From the NCBI GenBank assembly GCA_002482805.1, contig DLGR01000037.1, positions 113,761-129,225 of the forward strand: 15,465 nt of DNA. The letters are read 5' to 3'. A program made the position numbers and the translations under genes. Shown piece by piece: positions 1-7,958 of the stretch (position 1 is the first letter of the stretch; each line of letters begins with the position of its first letter). The DNA comes from Micavibrio sp. UBA7689. Lineage in GTDB: Bacteria; Pseudomonadota; Alphaproteobacteria; Micavibrionales; Micavibrionaceae. The notes beneath the pieces are model-generated. The model ran no database searches. It worked only from the letters and a program-made list of their open reading frames with translations, and was not told the DNA's origin.

Positions 1-45
1 GGACTCGCAGGTTAGGTTCCGTGCGTCTTTTAAAGGAGATCTCCC

Positions 46-1251
46 ATGTCCGACCCCGTCGTCATCGTCGCCGCCAAACGCACCGCTATAGGTTCTTTCG
101 CAGGTGTCTTCGCCAATGTCCCAGCACATGATCTGGGCGCTAATGTGATCAAGGCGGTGCTGACCGATGCGGGCGTAAAGCCCGAAGAAGTAAATGATGT
201 GATTTTGGGGCAGGTGCTTACGGCCGCCCAAGGGCAAAACCCCGCCCGCCGCGCCGCCAAGGCCGCAGGTATTCCCAACGAGAAAACGGCCCTCACCATC
301 AACCAAGTCTGCGGTTCCGGCCTTCGCGCCGTCGCGCTGGGCGCACAAGCCATTTTGTGCGGTGACGCCGATATCGTCGTTGCGGGGGGGCAGGAAAACA
401 TGACGTTATCCCCGCACGCCATGCATTTGCGTTCCGGCACCAAAATGGGCAATGCCGAAATGACGGATACTATGATTACCGATGGTTTGTGGGATGTGTA
501 CAACAACTACCATATGGGTATCACAGCAGAGAATATCGCCGAGAAATTCGGCATTTCACGTGCGGCACAGGATGAATTTGCGGCAGGCTCGCAGCAAAAG
601 ACTGAAGCCGCCACCAAGGCCGGCAAGTTCAAGGCCGAGATTTCACCTGTGACGGTAAAGGTCAAAAAAGAAGACTTTGTGGTCGACAAAGACGAATTCC
701 CCCGTGAAGGCGTTACCGCCGAGGGGCTTGCGAAGCTCAAGCCTGCTTTCAAAGGCGACGGCACGGTTACAGCCGCCAATGCGTCGGGACTCAATGATGG
801 TGCAGCCGTGGTTCTTTTGATGCGCGAATCCGAAGCCAAAAAACGCGGCCTTAAACCGTTCGCACGAATCAAGTCATGGGCCACCGCAGGCGTAGATCCC
901 GCCATTATGGGCACGGGTCCGATTCCCGCCTCCAAAGCCGCGCTCGCCAAGGCAGGTTGGAGCGTAGGAGATCTGGACCTAGTGGAATCTAACGAAGCCT
1001 TCGCGGCGCAGGCGTGCTGTGTAGTTAAGGAACTCGGCCTTGATGCAGCAAAGGTCAATGTGAACGGCGGGGCCATCGCCATCGGTCACCCGATCGGCGC
1101 TTCGGGTTGCCGTGTCCTCGTGACGCTCCTGCACGAAATGGCAAGAAGCAAGGCCAAGAAAGGTCTGGCCACTTTGTGCATCGGCGGTGGTATGGGTATT
1201 GCGCTGTGTGTCGAAAGAGATGACGCAGGTGCTTGGAAAGAGGTTGCGTAA
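46..1251 (+). CDS. phaA: Acetyl-CoA acetyltransferase (biosynthetic thiolase II)
   Basis: This cytosolic enzyme condenses two acetyl-CoA to acetoacetyl-CoA, the first step of polyhydroxybutyrate (PHB) precursor synthesis. The product is 401 aa. Catalytic residues fall at the numbering of the Zoogloea thiolase: Cys89 in NQVCGSG, His348 in GHPIGASG and Cys378 in LCIGGGMG. The C-terminus runs about 9 residues beyond the usual 392-393 aa (DDAGAWKEVA tail). The start is supported by a strong Shine-Dalgarno AAGGAG at 33-38, 7 bases from the ATG. The next gene is an acetoacetyl-CoA reductase only 2 bases after the stop codon, which favours the phaA role over the degradative atoB role. Both share the same fold and chemistry, so the direction in vivo is inferred from context. 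No promoter can be judged because only 45 bases precede the gene. Confidence 0.95.
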   Translation: MSDPVVIVAAKRTAIGSFAGVFANVPAHDLGANVIKAVLTDAGVKPEEVNDVILGQVLTAAQGQNPARRAAKAAGIPNEKTALTINQVCGSGLRAVALGAQAILCGDADIVVAGGQENMTLSPHAMHLRSGTKMGNAEMTDTMITDGLWDVYNNYHMGITAENIAEKFGISRAAQDEFAAGSQQKTEAATKAGKFKAEISPVTVKVKKEDFVVDKDEFPREGVTAEGLAKLKPAFKGDGTVTAANASGLNDGAAVVLLMRESEAKKRGLKPFARIKSWATAGVDPAIMGTGPIPASKAALAKAGWSVGDLDLVESNEAFAAQACCVVKELGLDAAKVNVNGGAIAIGHPIGASGCRVLVTLLHEMARSKAKKGLATLCIGGGMGIALCVERDDAGAWKEVA

Positions 1252-1253
1252 AA

Positions 1254-1979
1254 ATGTCTAAAGGTGTGGCTATCGTTACAGGCGGGACCCGCGGGATCGG
1301 TCTTGAAATTACCAAGGGTTTGATTGCCGACGGATACAGCGTTGCGGCCACATATCATGGCAACGAAGACGCAGCAAATGCCTGCGCGAAAGAGACGGGC
1401 GCGAAGGTTTACAAATTCGATGTGTCCAATTTCGACGAATGCCAGAAAGGCTGTGCGGAAATAGAAAAAGACCTCGGCGCGGTTACGGTTTTGGTCAACA
1501 ATGCGGGCATGACCAAAGACGGCGTGCTGCATAAGATGACCGCCGAAGTCTGGCACCAAGTCATCGACACCAACCTCACTTCCTGTTTTTCCATGTCACG
1601 CGGCGTCATCAACGGCATGCGCGAACGCGGGTTCGGACGCATCGTCAATATCAGCTCCATCAACGGACAAAAAGGCCAGTTCGGTCAGACAAATTATTCC
1701 GCCGCCAAAGCAGGCATCCTGGGCTTCACGAAAGCCCTCGCACTCGAAAGCGCGGCGAAGGGCATCACGGTCAACGCGATTTGTCCCGGCTATATAGCCA
1801 CCGACATGACCGCATCGATGAAGCAGGATGTTTTGGATTCCATCATCCGCCAGATCCCCGTGGCCCGCATGGGTACGCCCAAGGAAGTCGCAGATATCGT
1901 CGTCTTCCTTGCGTCCGACAAAGCGGGGTTCATCAACGGTGCGACCATCACGGCCAATGGCGGCCAATATCTCGTTTGA
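1254..1979 (+). CDS. phaB: Acetoacetyl-CoA reductase (SDR family)
   Basis: NADPH-dependent reduction of acetoacetyl-CoA to (R)-3-hydroxybutyryl-CoA, the monomer precursor of PHB. The 241-aa product is a classical short-chain dehydrogenase: cofactor motif TGGTRGIG at residues 9-16, VNNAG at about 81-85, Asn107, catalytic Ser135, Tyr148 and Lys152 (YxxxK), and the stretch GQKGQFGQTNYSAAKAG typical of PhaB. Start chosen at 1254, where MSKGVAIVTGG matches the family; an upstream in-frame ATG at 1233 lies inside phaA and would add a non-conserved MERGCVK leader. A GGAAAGAGG Shine-Dalgarno at 1235-1243 serves the 1254 start. Only 2 bases separate it from the phaA stop, so co-translation is likely. 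The close paralogue FabG has the same fold; the phaA neighbour and the GQKGQFGQ signature favour PhaB. Confidence 0.93.
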   Translation: MSKGVAIVTGGTRGIGLEITKGLIADGYSVAATYHGNEDAANACAKETGAKVYKFDVSNFDECQKGCAEIEKDLGAVTVLVNNAGMTKDGVLHKMTAEVWHQVIDTNLTSCFSMSRGVINGMRERGFGRIVNISSINGQKGQFGQTNYSAAKAGILGFTKALALESAAKGITVNAICPGYIATDMTASMKQDVLDSIIRQIPVARMGTPKEVADIVVFLASDKAGFINGATITANGGQYLV

Positions 1980-2003
1980 CGGTATTCTCATTCAGGGTAC
2001 AAT
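1976..2003 (+). promoter_or_regulatory. Sigma-70-like promoter for the cNMP-binding gene, possibly leaderless
   Basis: TTGACG (1976-1981), a 16-base spacer and TACAAT (1998-2003) each match the housekeeping consensus at 5 of 6 bases. The -35 box overlaps the last codons of phaB. Counting 7 bases on from the -10 box puts the predicted transcription start at about 2010, the A of the ATG of the next gene. This fits with the lack of a well-placed Shine-Dalgarno there. Inferred from sequence only. Confidence 0.55.
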
Positions 2004-2009
2004 TGCGTC

Positions 2010-2558
2010 ATGAAGAAGCCCCATGACACAGTCATTCTCGAGCGCCGTTTTGTCCCCAAAGACCAGGTCATCATCAAAGAAGGTGAGTTCGGCCAACAAG
2101 CCTACCTGATCCAGTCGGGCGAGGTTTCCGTTTTTATCAGCAAGGATGGAAAAGACGTGGAGTTATCCCGCCTCGAGGCAGGGCAGATTGTCGGCGAGAT
2201 GGCGTTCATTTTCGATGGTCCGCGCACCGCCAGCGTCAAGGCGTTGATGGATTGTAATCTCATCGTTATCAGCCGCCAGCAGTTCGATGCGAAGCTGAAA
2301 GATTCCGACCCCACGGTGCGTGCCATCGTGCAGATGCTCTCCAAACGTATTATCGATGCCAACAATACGGTGCTGAACAAACGTAGCGATTTGGAAGATT
2401 TGAAGGATACGGCGCGTGTCATATATCAAAATATCGCCGTGAAGCTCACCCAGAACCAGCAAAGAAATTTCCAAAATACGGTTCTGCCGCATCTCGAGGC
2501 GTTATTGGAATCGCTTGAGACCTTTAAAGATCGCTACGGCGAAGAAGAAGCACTCTAA
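2010..2558 (+). CDS. Stand-alone cyclic-nucleotide-binding domain protein
   Basis: The 182-aa protein has a Crp/cNMP-binding beta-barrel over roughly residues 10-110. It includes a phosphate-binding cassette GEMAFIFDGPRTASV at about 62-76, with the conserved Glu63 and Arg72 that contact the ribose and cyclic phosphate in known members. After the C-helix (about 100-120) there is no recognisable helix-turn-helix; the remaining 60 residues are charged, mostly helical and perhaps coiled-coil (SDLEDLKDTARVIYQNIAV). It is therefore not an ordinary Crp/Fnr transcription factor and may act as a cAMP/cGMP sensor through protein contacts. It starts 31 bases after phaB and 5' of a large AsmA-like gene. 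There is no good Shine-Dalgarno (only AGGG at 1994-1997, 12 bases away), but a promoter ends just upstream. Ligand and partner are unknown. Confidence 0.85.
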   Translation: MKKPHDTVILERRFVPKDQVIIKEGEFGQQAYLIQSGEVSVFISKDGKDVELSRLEAGQIVGEMAFIFDGPRTASVKALMDCNLIVISRQQFDAKLKDSDPTVRAIVQMLSKRIIDANNTVLNKRSDLEDLKDTARVIYQNIAVKLTQNQQRNFQNTVLPHLEALLESLETFKDRYGEEEAL

Positions 2559-2583
2559 ATTTTCATACATCGTTCTCTGCTGT

Positions 2584-2613
2584 TTGAGATCAGGCGCATT
2601 CGGGCTATATATA
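2584..2613 (+). promoter_or_regulatory. Candidate promoter for the AsmA-family gene
   Basis: TTGAGA at 2584-2589 is followed 16-18 bases later by an alternating TATATATAAG run (2606-2615) that offers several -10 hexamers (TATATA at 2606 or 2608). It lies in the 103-base gap between the cNMP-binding gene and the large AsmA-like gene, 49 or more bases before its ATG. The exact -10 box cannot be chosen by eye. Confidence 0.45.
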
Positions 2614-2661
2614 AGCGCATCTATTCTTTGACCCGCTTACAGTCCGAATCCGGAGATTTAT

Positions 2662-5600
2662 ATGAAACGCGCCTTGCCCATTACCGTATCCGTCGTTGCC
2701 CTCGTCGCCGCAGGCGTCCTGATCGGCCCATCTTTGATGGATTGGAACAAATACAAGCCGCAAATCATCGAGCAGGCCAAGAGCGCGGCAGGGTATGACA
2801 TAACGATTGATGGCGATATCGGGCTCTCGATTCTGCCCATGCCCCAACTCAAAATCGAGGGACTTACGGTACGGGCCCCCCGCGGCAAGGAAGCCAATCT
2901 TTTGACTATGAAGCGCGCCGATGTCTCCGTGGAGATAATGCCGCTGATTTCCGGGGATATTCAAGTGAATACGGTTCGTCTCGTAAGTCCCGATATCAAG
3001 CTCGAAAAACTTGTCGACGGAAGCAATTCATGGATGTCTGACAAGCTACTTGCAGACTCCGGTGAACCGGTCGTTTCGGAATCAGGCGCGTCACGGACCG
3101 CTGCACCCAAAAAGGACATATCACTGGGTAAGCTGGTGATCGAGGATGGGCGGGTCAGCTATACCGATCGTCAGACGGGCAAAGTGCAACTGGCCGAGTC
3201 GATCAATCTTGACCTCAAAGCCGGAACTCTCGCCAGCGGTCCGTATGAGGCCGGTGGGTCACTGAATTACGGCGGAAAGGTTATCGAGGTCGATATCAAG
3301 ACCGGCAAGCTGGGCGGGGCTAAAAAGGAAATCCCCGCGGACCTCAAGATCAGCCTGCCCGAGGGTGGAGCCTATGTCGCATTCGACGGTATCATGGCGA
3401 GCAACCCGATGCAGCTTCAGGGTAAGCTGGAAATCAACGCCGACAATCTGGGCAGTGTTCTGGCGCTCGGTGGGGGCGAGCCATCGGCCGCACTATCGCA
3501 AAAACTGGCCTTTGCAGGATTGGTCACGGCGGATGAAAACAAGCTTGTCGCAGACGACATGAAAGTGAAGTTCGGCAGCGCAGACGGGAAGGGTAATTTC
3601 TCTGTCACAGGATTGAAGGAAAAGACCCCTGTAAAGGTGGACGGCAATATCGGCCTTTCTGGCATTGTGGACCTCGACAAAATCGCCCCCGCGGCGGACA
3701 AATCCAAAGAGAAAAGCGTTGAGGAAAAAGTGGCCAAAGGGGAGAAGCTTTCCCCGAACAAAGGCTATCTTCCTGAGACGCTTTCCCTGCCGTTTCCCAT
3801 CGACGCCAATTTGAAAATTGCTGCGGACGGGATCCAGTCGGGCGGCAAGACCTATAAGGGTGTGACCGCCACTATCACCAAGGTCGGCCCAGCGATCGAC
3901 ATAGCGGCCAAAGCCCTCGACATACCGGGCAAGACACAGGCCGATATCAACGCCAAAATGTCTTACGCCACCCAAAGCAAATCGGGCGATACGGGCGTCA
4001 CATATGCGGACCCTTCGCTTAACTTTGCTGCGGTGGGAACATCGGAACAACTCCCCACTTTGCTGCGCGCTTTCGCCCCCGATCAGGGCAGCAATAATGC
4101 CCTCGAAATCTGGAAGACCGGGCGGTTCGATCTAAGCGGTTCTGTCGATGGAAACGCTATCGTTTTGAGAGACAGCACCGTCAAGCTGGACCAGTCGACA
4201 TTCACCCTCGCGGGGTCTTATAAACCCAACGGTGAAGGCGGGCGTCCCGACGTGATGATCGACCTTACCACTGACACGGTCGATATCGATTACATTAAGG
4301 CCAGAATGAACGGCCAGAACAAGGCGGCTGTGCAAAAAGATGCTGCAGCAAAAACCGATATGAAGAAGGCTCTGGAACCGGTCCGCAGCTTTAACGTGCC
4401 TATGAATTTGACCTTCGATGTCAGCGCACAAAAGGCCGTTTTGAATGCGCAGCAAATTACCGGTATCCGCATTAAGGGTAAGGCTGCCGGACAGTCCCTT
4501 AATCTCGAAAATGCATCCGCGCAAGAGTATATGGGGGCAGTCGCCAGTCTTAAAGGAAATGTCGGAAACATGGCCGATTTATCGGGCGTGGATTTGAAGT
4601 TCTATGGCAAGACCTCGGACGTTAAAGCCCTTATGACAGCCTTTGAAATGGACACCTCCAAACTGCCCGCATCCATTAGCGGAGCGGAAGCTAATATTGC
4701 TGCGAAAGGCAAGGCCGACGAGCTGGCTTTTGATGCACAAATTGTTGCGCTTGACGGATCGCTTTCGGCTAAGGGGACAGCCACGGGCATTCTTGATAAA
4801 CCTGCTTTCAGCAATATTACGGTGGGGGCCAAACACCCCAATCTCGTCAAGGCCATCCAGATCATGAATCCCAAATTTTCGGGCGGCCCGGGTTTGGAGC
4901 AACCCTTTACCTTTGAAACCAAAGCCGTCAATACGGGTAAGGTTTACGATCTGAGCGGCATGTTGGCGACTATCGGCAAGGCAGCGTTCAGCGGCAATTT
5001 AAAGGTGGATACGGGCGCAGCAAAACCATCTGTCAGTGGTGATCTTAATGGTGGCAATATTCCGCTGGATGATCTTCTGGGTGCGCGCAATGCTGCGGGC
5101 GGTTCGGGCGGCGGCGGAGGCAATGCTGCAACATCGGGCGGCAAATGGTCGAAGACCACTCTGGAAACCGGATGGATGCATTCGGTCGACCTGGACCTTA
5201 ATTTGAGTGCGCAGTCCATCACTTATAACGGCTGGAATTTCATCAACCCCAAAACCAAAATCACGCTTAAGGACGGCAGCCTGAATGTTGCAGATTTGAA
5301 TGCAGGCCTGTTCGGCGGGACGGCCAATCTGGACGCCAAAGTCATAGACCCCGCAGACCCCAAACAGCCGCTCTCGCTGGCGGTACAAAGCAAGATGACA
5401 AACGTCAATCTGGAGCCCCTGATGTTCGCCCTTTCGGGTTCGAACCGCATGAAGGCGGCGGGGGATGTATCGCTCGATATGGATGTGAAATCCTCGGGCC
5501 TGTCGCCCCATGCTCTTGTCAGCGGCCTGAGCGGTAATGCCAACGTGAACGGCAAGGACGTGGTCATGAAGGGATTTGACCTTGCGCAAATCGGTCTGGC

Positions 5601-6306
5601 CTTTGTCGATACCGGTAAACCCATGGACCGCCTGAGCAGCATTTTGACCGGGGCCACCTCGGGCGGTGAAACCCGTTTTGATACAATCGTCGGGGCCTAC
5701 CCCATCGAGGGCGGTATCGTCAGCATTTCGAATATGGTAATGGACGGACCTGCGGCCAACATCAAATCGACTGGTTCGGCCAATCTTCCAGCATGGACCA
5801 TCGATACCATTCACGCGATTACGTTAAAGCAAGCCAAGGAAGCGGGAACATTCAATGTGGCGATCAAAGGTCCTCTGAACGCTCCCGCCAACACATTCGG
5901 CAAGGGATTGTTCAACGATCTTTTGACCCGCCGCGCGCAACAAAAGCTGGAAGAAAAGGTGCAGGAAAAATTGCCCGATTTGCTGGGCAAGGATCTTGGC
6001 GGCAAATTGCAGGATCTGGGCATCTTAAAGGGTAAACCCAAAACCCCCGTTGTGGCGCCTACACCAACCCCTGCGCCGACCCCCATACCAACACCGGCAC
6101 CAACTCCGACGCCGGCTCCTGCTACCGCCCCTACAACTGCACCAGCTGCGGCTCCCGAGCCTATTGCTCCAGCGCCGGAACCTGTGGCACCAATACCCGA
6201 GCCAGAACCAGCTCCTGCACCGGCTCCGCAAAAATCATTGCAGGAACAGGTGGAAGAAGACCCCGCAGCAGCCATGCAGAATATTCTCAATTCTCTAGGT
6301 AACTAG
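2662..6306 (+). CDS. Large AsmA-family envelope protein with Pro-rich tail
   Basis: A 1214-aa member of the AsmA/TamB-like family, inner-membrane anchored with a large periplasmic beta-rich body. Family members are implicated in outer-membrane assembly and phospholipid transport between membranes. Residues 5-25 form a single N-terminal membrane segment, followed by the typical AsmA start (SLMDWNKYKPQIIEQAKSAAGY, then DITIDGDIGLSILPMPQLKIEGL). Repeated amphipathic beta-strand patterns run through the body. A Gly-rich linker (GGSGGGGG) sits near residues 811-827. The C-terminal AsmA-like region ends near 1120 and is followed by a Pro/Ala/Thr-rich stretch at about 1127-1190, then a short conserved-looking helix (EDPAAAMQNILNSLGN). 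The Shine-Dalgarno GGAG at 2652-2655 fits the ATG. It converges with the RHH gene with 2 bases between stop codons. The substrate is unknown. Confidence 0.88.
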   Translation: MKRALPITVSVVALVAAGVLIGPSLMDWNKYKPQIIEQAKSAAGYDITIDGDIGLSILPMPQLKIEGLTVRAPRGKEANLLTMKRADVSVEIMPLISGDIQVNTVRLVSPDIKLEKLVDGSNSWMSDKLLADSGEPVVSESGASRTAAPKKDISLGKLVIEDGRVSYTDRQTGKVQLAESINLDLKAGTLASGPYEAGGSLNYGGKVIEVDIKTGKLGGAKKEIPADLKISLPEGGAYVAFDGIMASNPMQLQGKLEINADNLGSVLALGGGEPSAALSQKLAFAGLVTADENKLVADDMKVKFGSADGKGNFSVTGLKEKTPVKVDGNIGLSGIVDLDKIAPAADKSKEKSVEEKVAKGEKLSPNKGYLPETLSLPFPIDANLKIAADGIQSGGKTYKGVTATITKVGPAIDIAAKALDIPGKTQADINAKMSYATQSKSGDTGVTYADPSLNFAAVGTSEQLPTLLRAFAPDQGSNNALEIWKTGRFDLSGSVDGNAIVLRDSTVKLDQSTFTLAGSYKPNGEGGRPDVMIDLTTDTVDIDYIKARMNGQNKAAVQKDAAAKTDMKKALEPVRSFNVPMNLTFDVSAQKAVLNAQQITGIRIKGKAAGQSLNLENASAQEYMGAVASLKGNVGNMADLSGVDLKFYGKTSDVKALMTAFEMDTSKLPASISGAEANIAAKGKADELAFDAQIVALDGSLSAKGTATGILDKPAFSNITVGAKHPNLVKAIQIMNPKFSGGPGLEQPFTFETKAVNTGKVYDLSGMLATIGKAAFSGNLKVDTGAAKPSVSGDLNGGNIPLDDLLGARNAAGGSGGGGGNAATSGGKWSKTTLETGWMHSVDLDLNLSAQSITYNGWNFINPKTKITLKDGSLNVADLNAGLFGGTANLDAKVIDPADPKQPLSLAVQSKMTNVNLEPLMFALSGSNRMKAAGDVSLDMDVKSSGLSPHALVSGLSGNANVNGKDVVMKGFDLAQIGLAFVDTGKPMDRLSSILTGATSGGETRFDTIVGAYPIEGGIVSISNMVMDGPAANIKSTGSANLPAWTIDTIHAITLKQAKEAGTFNVAIKGPLNAPANTFGKGLFNDLLTRRAQQKLEEKVQEKLPDLLGKDLGGKLQDLGILKGKPKTPVVAPTPTPAPTPIPTPAPTPTPAPATAPTTAPAAAPEPIAPAPEPVAPIPEPEPAPAPAPQKSLQEQVEEDPAAAMQNILNSLGN

Positions 6307-6308
6307 GG

Positions 6309-6533
6309 CTATTTTTGCTGCAGGTGATTCAGCGCGTAAAGACGCAGCGCGCTGGATAAATTCGTACCCCGACGTTCATCCACATCCGCTATCAGGGCCG
6401 CCATAGAGCGGCCCTCTTGCTTGGCGATTTTCTGCAGCAAAATCCAGAACGGCTCTTCAATGGAAACGGACGTTGTGTGCCCCGCGATGGACACGGAGCG
6501 CTTGATCACCTTGCTGGAGAGAATATCCCCCAA
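6309..6533 (-). CDS. Small ribbon-helix-helix protein (RHH_4-like), TTG start
   Basis: A 74-aa protein with the pattern of the alphaproteobacterial ribbon-helix-helix family: a KRSVSIAGHTTSVSIE strand region near residues 10-26, then a first helix FWILLQKIAKQEG, a turn, SMAALIADVDERRG, and a final helix NLSSALRLYALNHL. RHH proteins usually bind DNA as dimers, but the target here is unknown and this subfamily is poorly characterised. The start codon is TTG at 6531-6533, supported by an AAAGG Shine-Dalgarno inside the end of fumC about 8 bases upstream. A GTG eight codons further in is the alternative. It begins 4 bases after the fumC stop, so it is translated from the fumC mRNA. From memory, small RHH genes sit beside fumC in other alphaproteobacteria; this was not checked. 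Confidence 0.82.
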   Translation of the reverse strand: MGDILSSKVIKRSVSIAGHTTSVSIEEPFWILLQKIAKQEGRSMAALIADVDERRGTNLSSALRLYALNHLQQK

Positions 6534-6537
6534 GAGG

Positions 6538-7956
6538 TCAACCTTTCGGCTTTATCATGTCTTCGGGTTTGACCCACTGATCATATTGCTCTGAAGTGAG
6601 CAGGCCAAGTTGTATACCAGCTTCGCGTAAGGACAGACCTTCCTTGTTCGCCTTCTTGGCAATCTTGGCGGCATTGTCATATCCGATATGGGGATTCAGT
6701 GCGGTCACGAGCATCAGCGAGTTTTCCATCAGGTATTTGATGCGCTCATGGTTCGGCTCGATACCCACGAGGCAGCGGTCCGTGAACGAGCGGCAGGCGC
6801 CCGCGATCAGGTCGATCGACTGGATCACATTGTGGATAATGACGGGTTTAAAGACGTTCAGTTCGAAATGGCCGTTAGACCCTGCGACCGTCACGGCAAC
6901 ATGGTTGCCCATGATTTGTGCACATACCATGGTCATGGCTTCGCACTGGGTCGGATTGACCTTGCCGGGCATAATGGAGGATCCGGGCTCGTTTTCGGGG
7001 AGCAAGAGTTCGCCGATGCCCGAACGGGGGCCGGAGCCCATCAGGCGGATGTCGTTGGCGATCTTCATCAGTGATACGGCCAGCACGTTCAGCGCTCCAG
7101 ATAATTCAACCAGAGCGTCGTGGGAGGCGAGGGCCTCGAATTTGTTTTCAGCTGTGATGAAATCCAACCCCGTGATGGAGGAAACTTCCGCTGCAAATTT
7201 CTTGTCGAAACCCACCTTGCAGTTGATACCCGTGCCGACGGCTGTACCGCCTTGGGCCAACATCATAACGCGGGGAAGGGCGGCTTTGATGCGCAGCAAA
7301 CCGAAATGGATTTGCGCAGCATAGCCGGAGAATTCCTGCCCCAGAGTAAGGGGCGTGGCATCCTGCAAATGGGTGCGGCCATTCTTGACGATTTTGGCAA
7401 ATTCCTTGGCCTTTGCGTCGAGTGCGGACTGCAGTGTTTCGAGGGACGGCAATAGCTCATGGTGCACCATTTCCGCCGCAGCAATATGCATGACGGTAGG
7501 AAAGGAATCGTTCGAGGACTGGCCCATATTCACATGGTCGTTGGGATGCACGGGCGTCTTGCCACCGCGCTTGCCCGACAGAATTTCGTTGGCGCGTCCT
7601 GCAATAACCTCGTTGGCGTTCATATTTGTTTGGGTGCCCGATCCCGTCTGCCATACAGAAAGGGGAAACTGGCCTTCCAGAGTGCCGTCGATCACTTCGT
7701 CGGCAGCCTGCACAATCGCGGCACCCATTCTCGCATCGAGTATACCAAGGGCCATATTGGCCATGGCGGAAGCTTTCTTTTGCACGCCCAGAGCGCGGAC
7801 CACGGAGGCCGGCATTTTCTCGGTCCCGATGTCGAAATTCTGCAGAGATCTTTGTGTTTGTGCGCCCCAGTAGGCATCTGCGGGAACTTCAATTTCCCCG
7901 AAGGAATCCGTTTCTATACGTAAGGGGGCGTCTTTGGTCATTTTTGCGGCTTTCAT
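6538..7956 (-). CDS. fumC: Class II fumarate hydratase
   Basis: Iron-independent fumarase of the TCA cycle, interconverting fumarate and L-malate as a homotetramer. At 472 aa it has the normal length of the family (E. coli FumC is 467). The fumarase/aspartase superfamily signature GSSIMPGKVNP is at about residues 325-335 and includes the mobile catalytic Ser loop. The NGRTHLQDATP motif near 192-202 carries the active-site His196, and SGTQTNMNANEV near 106-117 and HPNDHVNMGQSSND near 137-150 are also intact. The ATG at 7956 is 2 bases after the purK stop and has only a weak AGAGAA ribosome site; a second ATG five codons in (7941) would give MTKDAPLRIETDSFG, which looks closer to homologues. 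Transcribed with purK upstream and the RHH gene downstream. Confidence 0.95.
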   Translation of the reverse strand: MKAAKMTKDAPLRIETDSFGEIEVPADAYWGAQTQRSLQNFDIGTEKMPASVVRALGVQKKASAMANMALGILDARMGAAIVQAADEVIDGTLEGQFPLSVWQTGSGTQTNMNANEVIAGRANEILSGKRGGKTPVHPNDHVNMGQSSNDSFPTVMHIAAAEMVHHELLPSLETLQSALDAKAKEFAKIVKNGRTHLQDATPLTLGQEFSGYAAQIHFGLLRIKAALPRVMMLAQGGTAVGTGINCKVGFDKKFAAEVSSITGLDFITAENKFEALASHDALVELSGALNVLAVSLMKIANDIRLMGSGPRSGIGELLLPENEPGSSIMPGKVNPTQCEAMTMVCAQIMGNHVAVTVAGSNGHFELNVFKPVIIHNVIQSIDLIAGACRSFTDRCLVGIEPNHERIKYLMENSLMLVTALNPHIGYDNAAKIAKKANKEGLSLREAGIQLGLLTSEQYDQWVKPEDMIKPKG

Positions 7957-7958
7957 GT

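Noticed and set aside
384..390. Run of seven G in phaA as a possible frameshift or phase-variable tract
   Set aside because: The frame is intact on both sides and a single G7 in a GC-rich gene is not strong evidence.
1233..1253. Upstream ATG extending PhaB by 7 residues
   Set aside because: It overlaps the phaA end, and the Shine-Dalgarno at 1235-1243 lies downstream of it and serves the 1254 start.
4999..5814. 271-codon minus-strand frame within the AsmA gene
   Set aside because: No ribosome site, no family resemblance, fully inside a clear coding gene.
5811..6290. Minus-strand frame encoding Gly/Ala/Val-rich repeats
   Set aside because: It is the complement of the Pro-rich codons of the AsmA tail; low-complexity reflection, not a gene.
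6831..6839. Perfect DnaA box (minus strand) in fumC
   Set aside because: It encodes the conserved IIHN stretch of fumarase, so coding constraint is enough to explain it.
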